Both the position numbers and the translations under genes were made by a program. Positions 17,335-24,324 of a stretch of DNA of 41,521 nucleotides are shown one piece after another (the stretch's first letter is position 1; every line of letters starts with the position of its first letter). Where the stretch lies: positions 1 through 41,521 of the forward strand of contig NZ_QRUF01000018.1 of assembly GCF_003458415.1 (NCBI RefSeq), written 5' to 3'. The notes under the pieces are model-generated. The model was not told the DNA's origin. It ran no database searches and saw only the letters and a list, made by a program, of their open reading frames with translations. The stretch comes from Collinsella sp. AF25-2LB. Its GTDB lineage: Bacteria; Actinomycetota; Coriobacteriia; Coriobacteriales; Coriobacteriaceae.

Positions 17335-18304
17335 GAGCCTCCCCTCCCTTGCAGAAAAACGGAATGATCAGATCGTCAAAATCCTGAATCTCCTCGTGGC
17401 CAAAGCCTTCAAAGAACTCATGACGCTTTTCACAGGTCAGGTTGTTATAGACCGCAAACTGCGTCGCTGGCGGACAGACGGTATCGGCTGTGCCGGTGCC
17501 AAACAGCACGGGGCATTTGACCATAGGGGCAAAGTTCTTGGAATCGAAGTACGCCAGCTTGGCATAGGCTTCGTCGATACGAGTCGAGTCCTCGTCAAAC
17601 CAGCGAGACCAATAGCGCAGGCCCTCGTAGGCAATGTCGTCGGCATCCAAGTCCCAGACCAGGCGGAAATCCGACAGGAAGGGATAGAGGATGGCGGCGC
17701 GATTGATAAGCTCGCTGTTAAGTGCACAGGTCGCAATGCCCAAACCGCCGCCCTGCGACGCGCCGTTCACAAACACACGGGCAAGATTGATGCCCTCGAG
17801 CTCGCGAACGATGCGACACAGGATGCGAATATCTTGGTGCAAGCGGACATAGTAGAGGTTGGCCGGGTCGCCGTCGATACCGGCGACGATATGGCCCGCG
17901 ACCGTTGTGCCCTCAAATCCACCAATGTCCTCGGAGGGACCTCCTTGACCGGGGCAGTCGAGGGCGATGAGTGCCATGCCCATGCCCGCAAACGACGCCT
18001 GCTCAAACCAGCTGCGGCTTGCACCCGGATATCCATGGAACTGAAGTACCAATGGCACGGGCTCGTCCGAGACGGGTTTAAGGTACTTGGCATGCAGGCG
18101 AGCGCCACACATGCCGGTATACCAGAGGTCGAAAAGCTGGCAGGTCACGGCATCTGTGACCGATGCCGTCTCGATCGCATAGTCAAGCCCGACCGCGTCG
18201 GCCTCGGCCATGCGATCCTTCCAAAAGAGATCGAAATCTGATGGACGGGGCATGGCGCCTCGATATTCACCAAATTGATGTTGTAGCTCCTGAGCACTTG
18301 GCAT
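17327..18304 (-). CDS. Acetyl xylan esterase / cephalosporin-C deacetylase family esterase, candidate sialate O-acetylesterase
   Basis: AXE1-family carbohydrate esterases remove acetyl groups from sugars. The 325-residue protein has the family N-terminus ending in PSDFDLFW, the oxyanion-side FHGYPG (about 89-94), the nucleophile Ser183 in NGASQGGGLG, Asp274 in GTADTVCPP and His303 in FGHEE, so the triad is complete. No signal peptide is seen, so it acts in the cytosol. The ATG at 18304 gives an N-terminus matching family members; an in-frame TTG at 18319 and an ATG at 18256 are alternatives. Its place between a transporter and nanA suggests it de-acetylates imported O-acetyl sialic acids. That substrate is inference, since known sialate esterases are mostly of other folds. 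Confidence 0.85.
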   Translation of the reverse strand: MPSAQELQHQFGEYRGAMPRPSDFDLFWKDRMAEADAVGLDYAIETASVTDAVTCQLFDLWYTGMCGARLHAKYLKPVSDEPVPLVLQFHGYPGASRSWFEQASFAGMGMALIALDCPGQGGPSEDIGGFEGTTVAGHIVAGIDGDPANLYYVRLHQDIRILCRIVRELEGINLARVFVNGASQGGGLGIATCALNSELINRAAILYPFLSDFRLVWDLDADDIAYEGLRYWSRWFDEDSTRIDEAYAKLAYFDSKNFAPMVKCPVLFGTGTADTVCPPATQFAVYNNLTCEKRHEFFEGFGHEEIQDFDDLIIPFFCKGGEAHV

Positions 18305-18340
18305 GGCTCGTGAACCCAACCTTTCGAAATCGCAACGGAG

Positions 18341-18368
18341 GTGCGCCCGGCAAGGGAACCGGGCGCAC
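18341..18368 (-). terminator. Hairpin between transporter ATPase and esterase genes
   Basis: Perfect 10-bp stem GTGCGCCCGG (18341-18350) and CCGGGCGCAC (18359-18368), loop of 8 bases, in the 80-base gap. On the minus strand no U-tract follows (CTCCGTTGC), so full termination is doubtful. It may separate transporter and enzyme expression levels. Confidence 0.45.
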
Positions 18369-18384
18369 GGGAGGGAAAGCGAGG

Positions 18385-19212
18385 CTACTCGCCGAGCTTG
18401 GGATGCAGCAGCGACGGCGCAGCGCCGAGCAGCATCTTGGTGTAGGGGTCCTGGGGGTGCTGGAAGACCTGCTTGGCCTCGCCCTGCTCGACGATCTTGC
18501 CGCCATTCATAACGATGATGTCGTCAGAGATATAGCGGACCGTCTGGATGTCATGGCTGATGAACACCATGGCCAGGCCGAGCTCCTTCTTAAGGTCGGT
18601 CAGCAGGTTCAGAATCTGCGCGCGGACCGAAACGTCCAGAGCCGAGGTTGGCTCGTCGGCGATGATGGCATCGGGGTTCAGCGACAGGGCACGGGCAATT
18701 GCGACGCGCTGGCGCTGGCCGCCCGAAAGCTGGCCGGGAAGAACCTCGGCGGCGGAGCTGGGCAGACCGGTGAGCTCCAAGAGCTCCTTGACGCGCTTCT
18801 CCTGCTCGGCCTCGGTACCCAGGTTGTGGACGCGCATGGGGTCGAGCAGTTGCTCGCGAACGACCATGCGGGGGTTGAGTGCCGTGGCCGGGTTCTGGAA
18901 CACGACCGAGATGACGCGACCCATGTGGCGACGGTCCTCGGCGGTACGTTTGGTAACGTCCTTGCCCTTAAAGTAGACCTTGCCGCTCGTGGGGGCCTGC
19001 AGGCCGCACATGACGTTGGCGGTGGTGGACTTACCGCAACCGGACTCGCCGACGATGCCGATCGTCTGACCGGGCATGAGCCTAATCGTTACACCCTGGA
19101 CGGCGTGAACCAGGTTAGGGTGCAGAATCGAGCCGGTACGGGTCCTAAAGGTGACGTGGACGTCATCAAGGAAGATGATCGGCTCGACGCCGTTGACTGC
19201 GGTCTCGCTCAT
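18385..19212 (-). CDS. ABC transporter ATP-binding protein of the putative sialic-acid importer (OppF-like, SatD position)
   Basis: Cytoplasmic ATPase of the second Opp-family importer. The 275-residue protein has Walker A GESGCGKST from residue 55, LSGGQ at 162-166 and Walker B AIIADE at 182-187. It is shorter than the OppF-like protein at 119-1147 because the cysteine-bearing C-terminal extension is missing; it ends at LLHPKLGE. Its ATG directly abuts the stop of the permease-ATPase fusion (TAGATG). With the fusion it supplies the two different ATPase sites. The sialic-acid substrate is inferred from the linked nan genes. Confidence 0.9.
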   Translation of the reverse strand: MSETAVNGVEPIIFLDDVHVTFRTRTGSILHPNLVHAVQGVTIRLMPGQTIGIVGESGCGKSTTANVMCGLQAPTSGKVYFKGKDVTKRTAEDRRHMGRVISVVFQNPATALNPRMVVREQLLDPMRVHNLGTEAEQEKRVKELLELTGLPSSAAEVLPGQLSGGQRQRVAIARALSLNPDAIIADEPTSALDVSVRAQILNLLTDLKKELGLAMVFISHDIQTVRYISDDIIVMNGGKIVEQGEAKQVFQHPQDPYTKMLLGAAPSLLHPKLGE

Positions 19213-21228
19213 CTACATCACCTCCGCGTGAGGGGTCAAACCATTTGCCTTGAGCACCTCGTCGGGGAGCTCGGAATAGAAATGCTCGGTGCCGGGCACG
19301 CGCTTGAAGACCGGACGGGTGTCCAGGCCAATACGCGGATGGCTCGAGCGGGGCGCGAAGCGATCGCCCTTGGGGAAATCGCGCGGGCTCGGAACGGCGC
19401 CGGGCACCTGGTGCAGGCGGCCCGAACCGCTCTCGATGGACAGGACGGAACCCAGAAGACCGCGGGTGTACTCGTGGATCGGGTTGGTGAGCAGCTCCTT
19501 GGTGGGCGCCTGCTCGATAACCTGACCGGCGTACATCACCGTGATGTTATGGGCGACCTCGGCGACCAGCGCCAGGTCATGCGAGACGAAGATCATGGCA
19601 AAGCCGAGCTTGGCCTGAAGATCGTTGAGCAGCTTGATGACCTGCTTCTGGACGGTAACGTCCAGGGCGGTCGTGGGCTCGTCGCAGATGACCAGCTTGG
19701 GGTCGCGGGTAAGGGCCATAGCAATCAGAACGCGCTGACGCTGACCACCGGAAAGCTCGTGCGGATAGCTCTCGAGCGTACGCTTGGGGTCGAGGCCCAC
19801 GAGCTCCAGGAGCTCCTCGGCGCTACGGGTGCCGCCACGCTTGGTGAGCTGCTTCATCTGGGCAGAGATGAGCATGGAGGGATTGAGCGAGGACAGGGCG
19901 TCCTGATAGACCATAGCGATATCGGTACCGCGCAGGCCGAACCACTCCTTCTTACTCATCTTGAGCAGGTCGCGGCCCTCCCAGAGGACCTCGCCGGAAA
20001 GGTGCTCATCGTCGTCGGTCAGGCCCATGATGGCCAGCGTGGTGATGGACTTACCGCAACCGGACTCGCCCACCAGGCCCATGGTCTGACCAGGACGGAC
20101 GTCAAAGTTGACATGGTCGACGACGTTGATATCACCGTGATGCTCAAACTGAATGCAGAAGTCACGGACCGAGAGAATCGGTTCGACAGACTCGTCGGGC
20201 ACATGGCGATCGTCACGCTTGAGCTCGACATCGCGCAGGGCGCCAAGGCGAGCGGAGAGGGACTGGGCCTGCTCCTTGTAGGCGCGAACGGGGTCGGAGA
20301 CCAGCAGGTCGGCCTCGCGGCGCTTGGAGGAATCGGTCGGATCCAGGGCGGCGGAGGGAGCAGCGGCCATGGCGTCGGTAATGCCCTCGGAGAGGATGTT
20401 GAGCGCCAGGCAGGTGATCATGATGGCCAGGCCCGGGAACAACGCCTGCCACCAACGGCCGGCGAGCACGCCGCCGCGGGCGTCGGCGAGGATGTTGCCC
20501 CAGGTAGCGGTGGGCTCCTGGATACCAGCGCCGATGAAGGTCAGCGAAGCCTCGAAGATGATGGCGTCGGCGACTAGGGTAACGGTGAAGACCATGATCG
20601 GGGCGATGCAGTTACGCAGAACATGCTTGATTAAAATCCACGGAGCCTTGGCGCCGGAAACGATGACCGCGCGGACATAGTCCTCGCCGTACTCGGACAC
20701 GATGTTGGCGCGCACGATACGGGCAATCTGCGGAGTGTACATAAAGCCGATGGCGAAGATGATCGACGGCACGGAGTTGCCCAGGATGGAGACGAAGACG
20801 GCCGCGAGGGCGATGCCCGGGATGGACATGATGATGTCCAAGATACGCATGATCGTCTCGGAGACGGCCTTGCGCGAAACCGCTGCAAGGGCGCCCACGA
20901 CCGAGCCGCAGACCAGAGCCATGGCAGTGGCGCCAAAGCCGATAATCAGCGAGTAACGACCACCGTAGAGCATACGCGACAGAATATCGCGACCCTTATC
21001 GTCGGTACCGAAGATAAATCCGTTGCCGGGAGCCTGGCGAGCCGTAAAGATCTCGACCGGGCTATAGGGGGCAAGAAGGGGCGCCAGAATCGCAGTCAGG
21101 GCGACCAGCACCAGCACGACGGCGGCAATCTTAGAAGACAGCGTCATCTTCTTCCAGCCACCGAGCTTGAGCCCCTTGGAGGCAGCCTTCTCGAGCTGCT
21201 CGGTTTGCTTCTCTCGAATCTTTACCAT
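19213..21228 (-). CDS. Fused ABC permease and ATP-binding protein (OppC-OppD fusion, SatC/SiaG-like)
   Basis: A single 671-residue chain joins a membrane permease to an ATPase. Residues 1-290 are OppC-like: first helix at about 34-52, the GTDDKGRDI motif, and the EAA docking loop around 182-209. A charged linker of about 55 residues follows. The ATPase runs from about 350, with Walker A GESGCGKS at 387-394, LSGGQ at 492-496 and Walker B LVICDE at 512-517. The C-terminal peptide-importer extension is present, but its usual cysteines are gone (FAPRSSHPR in place of the FxPRCP form). As known of the family, sialic-acid ABC importers of the SatABCD/SiaEFGI type carry such a fusion. It follows the permease gene after three bases. 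Confidence 0.92.
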   Translation of the reverse strand: MVKIREKQTEQLEKAASKGLKLGGWKKMTLSSKIAAVVLVLVALTAILAPLLAPYSPVEIFTARQAPGNGFIFGTDDKGRDILSRMLYGGRYSLIIGFGATAMALVCGSVVGALAAVSRKAVSETIMRILDIIMSIPGIALAAVFVSILGNSVPSIIFAIGFMYTPQIARIVRANIVSEYGEDYVRAVIVSGAKAPWILIKHVLRNCIAPIMVFTVTLVADAIIFEASLTFIGAGIQEPTATWGNILADARGGVLAGRWWQALFPGLAIMITCLALNILSEGITDAMAAAPSAALDPTDSSKRREADLLVSDPVRAYKEQAQSLSARLGALRDVELKRDDRHVPDESVEPILSVRDFCIQFEHHGDINVVDHVNFDVRPGQTMGLVGESGCGKSITTLAIMGLTDDDEHLSGEVLWEGRDLLKMSKKEWFGLRGTDIAMVYQDALSSLNPSMLISAQMKQLTKRGGTRSAEELLELVGLDPKRTLESYPHELSGGQRQRVLIAMALTRDPKLVICDEPTTALDVTVQKQVIKLLNDLQAKLGFAMIFVSHDLALVAEVAHNITVMYAGQVIEQAPTKELLTNPIHEYTRGLLGSVLSIESGSGRLHQVPGAVPSPRDFPKGDRFAPRSSHPRIGLDTRPVFKRVPGTEHFYSELPDEVLKANGLTPHAEVM

Positions 21229-21231
21229 AAT

Positions 21232-22188
21232 CTACACCGTCCTGATGCGCGGGTTGATGAGCAGGTAGAGCATGTCAACCACGATGTTGATGATGATGAA
21301 GGCAAGAGCAACGACGATAACGACGCCCTGAACCAGGTTCGCCTCGTTGCCCTGAACGCCCTGCAGAATCGCGGTGCCCATGCCGGGGAGGTTGAAGATA
21401 ACCTCGATGACGACGGCGCCGCCCATGAGGTAACCGATCTTAAGACCGAGGGTGGTGACCGGGGTGATCAGCGCATTGCGAAGAACGTTGATACCGACGA
21501 CGACCTTCTCGGGAACGCCGGCACCGCGAGCCATACGGACATAGTCCTTGTCGAGCTCCTCGACCATGGCGGTACGCACGATACGAGTCATCTGGCCCGT
21601 CAGCGGAAATGCCAAGGCGATGGCGGGCATAATCATGCGGCCCAGATAACCAGCCGGATTCGTGGTGAAGTGAGGCAGAGCACCCGATGCCGGGAGCACC
21701 TTAAGGTAGGAAGAGAACAGCAGGATCAACAGAACGGCAAGCCAGAACGACGGGGTTGCCAAGCCGGCGATGGAAAAGACGCGGATCACTTGGTCCGGCC
21801 ATTTGTCGCGATACAGTGCCGCGATGACGCCGAGCAAAAACGAAACGACCGCACCGATGGCAAGGCCGATGAAGGTCAGCTGCATCGTGACGGGCAGGGC
21901 CGTGGAGATGCGCTTGGCAACGGAGTTGCGAGCAGCACCATAGGTGCCCATGTCGCCATGGATCAAATCGCCCATATAGCGCACGTAGCGCACGGGCCAG
22001 GGGTCGTCCAGACCATACTTCTCATGGTACTCGGCAACCGCCTCGGGCGAGGCACCGTCACCCAACGCCGTGTAGGCGGGGTCGGTCTTGGAGAACGACA
22101 TAAGGAAGAACACCAGGACGGTGACGCCCAATGCCATGATCGGCAGCGCCACAAGACGCCTTCCAATCAAACGTAGCAAGTTGTTCAC
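21232..22188 (-). CDS. ABC transporter permease of the putative sialic-acid importer (OppB-like, SatB position)
   Basis: Inner-membrane permease paired with the fusion protein. The GTG at 22188 is chosen because AAGGGGAG lies six bases upstream; an in-frame TTG at 22221 has no such site. The 318-residue product begins MNNLLRLIGRRL, with a first helix at about residues 12-31, a short extracytoplasmic loop, and the EAA docking motif DYVRMARGAGVP followed by LRNALITPV. It ends with the NPRIRTV tail usual for OppB. The extracytoplasmic loop differs clearly from that of the OppB-like protein at 3191-4228, so the two importers are not a recent duplication. Confidence 0.92.
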   Translation of the reverse strand: MNNLLRLIGRRLVALPIMALGVTVLVFFLMSFSKTDPAYTALGDGASPEAVAEYHEKYGLDDPWPVRYVRYMGDLIHGDMGTYGAARNSVAKRISTALPVTMQLTFIGLAIGAVVSFLLGVIAALYRDKWPDQVIRVFSIAGLATPSFWLAVLLILLFSSYLKVLPASGALPHFTTNPAGYLGRMIMPAIALAFPLTGQMTRIVRTAMVEELDKDYVRMARGAGVPEKVVVGINVLRNALITPVTTLGLKIGYLMGGAVVIEVIFNLPGMGTAILQGVQGNEANLVQGVVIVVALAFIIINIVVDMLYLLINPRIRTV

Positions 22189-22249
22189 GTTCTCTCCCCT
22201 TTCTTTTGTCGGTAGGACCAACTGGTATATGAGTACGGATACTCATTAC

Positions 22250-22283
22250 AAGACCCGAGCGACATCGAGGTCGCCCGGGTCTT
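22250..22283 (-). terminator. Intercistronic hairpin after the second binding-protein gene
   Basis: Arms AAGACCCGAGCGAC (22250-22263) and GTCGCCCGGGTCTT (22270-22283) form a 14-bp stem with one mismatch and a 6-base loop. On the minus strand it lies between binding-protein and permease genes, the same place as the hairpin at 4260-4287, and is followed by GTAATGAG without a U-tract. A partial terminator or stabiliser favouring the binding protein is likely. Confidence 0.55.
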
Positions 22284-22345
22284 TGTTTCAACTATGAGGA
22301 TACGGTCCCAACGACCGACATCCTGCATACAGACTCAAGCGAGTC

Positions 22346-23959
22346 TTACGCCTTGACGGTCGCAACGCCCCTGAAGGACATGCTCGTCGTGCCGATGCCC
22401 TTGAAGCCATCGAGGGCCTCGCCGTTGGGCGCAGTGGACGGATCGTCCCAGGAAGCGGAGACGGTCTTGACGTGGACAACGGGGTACAGAACGGCGTTGT
22501 CGGCAATGATGTCGAAGCACTCGTTCCACTTCTTCTGCTGCTCGTCGCCCTCGGCGGCAAGAGCCTCGTCCATGAGACTGTGGAGCTTCTGCCACTCAGC
22601 GGACTCCTTCCACGGGCAACGGGTCTGCATCCAGACGTTGTCGCCGTACCACCAGTTGAGCAGCAGGTCGGGGTCGGCGCCGAAGCAGGAAGGATCGCCA
22701 GGGGCAAGGAGGATATCGTAGGCCTCGCCGCCGTCGATGGCAGCGTAGGTGGCCGGCGAGGTATCGGTCTGGATGGTCACATCGAAGCCGAGAGCGTCGA
22801 GGTCGTTCTTGACCTGGGCGGCCATGCCCTTAATCTGCTCGTTGTCGGTGGTGCGCAGGGTGATGGCACCCGGGGTGATGCCAGACTCCTCGATGAGCTT
22901 CTTAGCCTTCTTGGCGTCGGTCTTGTACACCGTGGAAGCCTCATGATAGTTGGTGAAGCTCTTGGGCAGGTAGCAGCTGGCAGCGGTGGCAAGGCCGGCG
23001 AAGGTGTTGCTGACCATCTTCTCGGTGTCGAGCGCATACATGACAGCCTGACGGACCTTGACGTTGTTCCAAGGCTCCTTGGCGACGTTGAACATGATGA
23101 AGCGGGTGCCGAAACCCTGAACGTTATCGATCTTGCAGCCGGCGCTCTCGAGCTGGTCGACGGCGTCAGCGGTAACGAGCTCCATAACGAGCGTGGAGCC
23201 CTCCTGCTGAGCGGTAACGCGAGCGGTGGGGTCGGTCAGGATGCTGTACTGGATCTTCTTATCCTCGGCAGCATACTCACCGTTGTACTCGGGGTTGGGA
23301 ACCAGGGTGATCTCGGTATCGGAGATAGAGTCGTACATCCAGGGGCCGGAGCCGATCGGCTGCTTGGCGCGATCCTCCTCGGTCTGGGTGGCCGGGGTAA
23401 CGCGGACGATGGCCAGACGATCCTTGAGCAGGGAGAAGTTGGGGACCTTGGTCTTGACCGTCACGGTGCTGGCGTCCTTGGCCTCGATGGACTCGAAGGG
23501 CTGGAAGAACGGAGCATAGGTAGCGGAAGCGGCGCAAGCGGTGTAGGAGGCAACGACATCGTCAGCGGTGACCTCGGTGCCATCGGAAAACTTGGCGCCC
23601 TTGCGGATGGTGACCTCGAAAGTGGTGTCGTCCACAGACTTGGGATCGTCGGTGGCGAGCTCGTTGAAGGTGCTGTAGTCGTGGTAATCGATGCCGTAGA
23701 GGCCCTCGACGACGTGCCAGTTAGCACCCAGGCCCACAGCGGAGCCGGTGCTGGCGGGATCGAAGCTGGACGGAGCGTAAGCGGAACCAGCGGTGATCAC
23801 GCCGCCGCCACGGTTGGCGGAATCGGTGGAACCGGAAGCGGAACCCTCGTCGCTAGAGCTGCCACCGCAGCCGGTGAGACCAAGCCCTGCGACAGCAGCG
23901 ACGCTGCCGGTGAGGCCGAGGAACGAACGCCTGGACATACCCTTGTTGATGATGGCCAT
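22346..23959 (-). CDS. Substrate-binding lipoprotein of the putative sialic-acid importer (SBP family 5, SatA position)
   Basis: Extracytoplasmic binding protein and first gene of the sialic-acid locus. The ATG at 23959 has AGGAG eight bases upstream; an in-frame start at 23974 is less well placed and an ATG seven codons downstream (MSRRSF) is possible. The 537-residue product has a textbook Tat motif SRRSFLG (Arg10-Arg11), a hydrophobic core and a lipobox LTGC with Cys31, then a Ser/Gly/Asp linker and a full SBP_bac_5 domain (for example WNNVKVRQAVMYALDTEKM). Family members bind peptides, nickel or sugars. Sialic acid is inferred from the SatABCD-like gene order and the nan genes downstream, not from binding-site residues. 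Confidence 0.9.
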   Translation of the reverse strand: MAIINKGMSRRSFLGLTGSVAAVAGLGLTGCGGSSSDEGSASGSTDSANRGGGVITAGSAYAPSSFDPASTGSAVGLGANWHVVEGLYGIDYHDYSTFNELATDDPKSVDDTTFEVTIRKGAKFSDGTEVTADDVVASYTACAASATYAPFFQPFESIEAKDASTVTVKTKVPNFSLLKDRLAIVRVTPATQTEEDRAKQPIGSGPWMYDSISDTEITLVPNPEYNGEYAAEDKKIQYSILTDPTARVTAQQEGSTLVMELVTADAVDQLESAGCKIDNVQGFGTRFIMFNVAKEPWNNVKVRQAVMYALDTEKMVSNTFAGLATAASCYLPKSFTNYHEASTVYKTDAKKAKKLIEESGITPGAITLRTTDNEQIKGMAAQVKNDLDALGFDVTIQTDTSPATYAAIDGGEAYDILLAPGDPSCFGADPDLLLNWWYGDNVWMQTRCPWKESAEWQKLHSLMDEALAAEGDEQQKKWNECFDIIADNAVLYPVVHVKTVSASWDDPSTAPNGEALDGFKGIGTTSMSFRGVATVKA

Positions 23960-24028
23960 GTCTTCTCCTATCAATAGAGAATCTTACCCGGGAGCGCCTA
24001 GACGTGCCCCCGCGCAACTTGCGGACGA

Positions 24029-24056
24029 TATATACCTTACCTACCGACGAACCCAA
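24029..24056 (-). promoter_or_regulatory. Possible promoter of the sialic-acid locus
   Basis: On the minus strand TTGGGT (24051-24056) is followed after 16 bases by TATATA (24029-24034), about 70 bases before the binding-protein ATG. Both boxes are imperfect; position is the main support. Confidence 0.35.
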
Positions 24057-24095
24057 CTGAGGTGCCGCGCTCGGCGACCGATACATACATACGCT

Positions 24096-24118
24096 TGAAC
24101 GGTATTTGCTACCGTTCA
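24096..24118. promoter_or_regulatory. Perfect palindrome, candidate operator of the sialic-acid locus
   Basis: TGAACGGTA (24096-24104) and TACCGTTCA (24110-24118) are exact reverse complements around a 5-base spacer. The length and symmetry fit a dimeric helix-turn-helix regulator such as a GntR, LacI or RpiR-type protein. It lies about 140 bases upstream of the binding-protein start and about 40 bases upstream of the promoter-like boxes, so activation or repression from an upstream promoter are both possible. Confidence 0.55.
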
Positions 24119-24127
24119 CCGAATTCA

Positions 24128-24156
24128 TTGACAAACGATTCGCCAGACAGTATGTA
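24128..24156 (+). promoter_or_regulatory. Plus-strand promoter-like pair with no gene downstream
   Basis: A perfect -35 TTGACA (24128-24133) is followed after exactly 17 bases by TATGTA (24151-24156). It points towards the 3' end of uvrC, which is on the other strand, and no plus-strand gene follows. It may drive an antisense or small RNA, or be chance. Confidence 0.3.
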
Positions 24157-24324
24157 TCGACGAGGTGAGATATCAGTCTTCGTCAACCCGCAGGATAGCA
24201 GGGTTGTTCACCATGGCTAGTCAAACGTTTTAGCGTTAATTAAACCCGAAATCGGCTGGTAATCGCCATGAAATAAATGATTGAAAATCACGCAATCATG
24301 TATATCAGTTGTTTAGAGGCGTGT

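Larger units (their letters stand above)
23960..24324. other. Regulatory intergenic region between uvrC and the sialic-acid locus
   Basis: These 365 bases hold no gene I can support. They are lower in GC than the surrounding genes and contain a weak minus-strand promoter, a perfect 9-5-9 palindrome, a 10-bp inverted repeat CGATACATAC (24079-24088) / GTATGTATCG (24150-24159), and a plus-strand promoter-like pair. A small hairpin CAACCC (24184-24189) / GGGTTG (24201-24206) and a TGATTG/CAATCA pair (24278-24298) lie near the uvrC 3' end. I see no convincing uvrC terminator. Confidence 0.6.

Noticed and set aside
18163..20577. Open frame of 804 codons on the plus strand opposite the second importer's ATPases
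   Set aside because: Antisense to well-supported ABC genes with all motifs intact; its sequence is a mirror of biased codons with no recognisable domain.
22472..23977. Open frame of 501 codons on the plus strand opposite the second binding protein
   Set aside because: Antisense to a gene with a clear ribosome site, Tat signal and lipobox; no ribosome site or family match of its own. Similar mirror frames opposite 4415-6082, 6730-8463 and 9031-10356 were rejected for the same reason.
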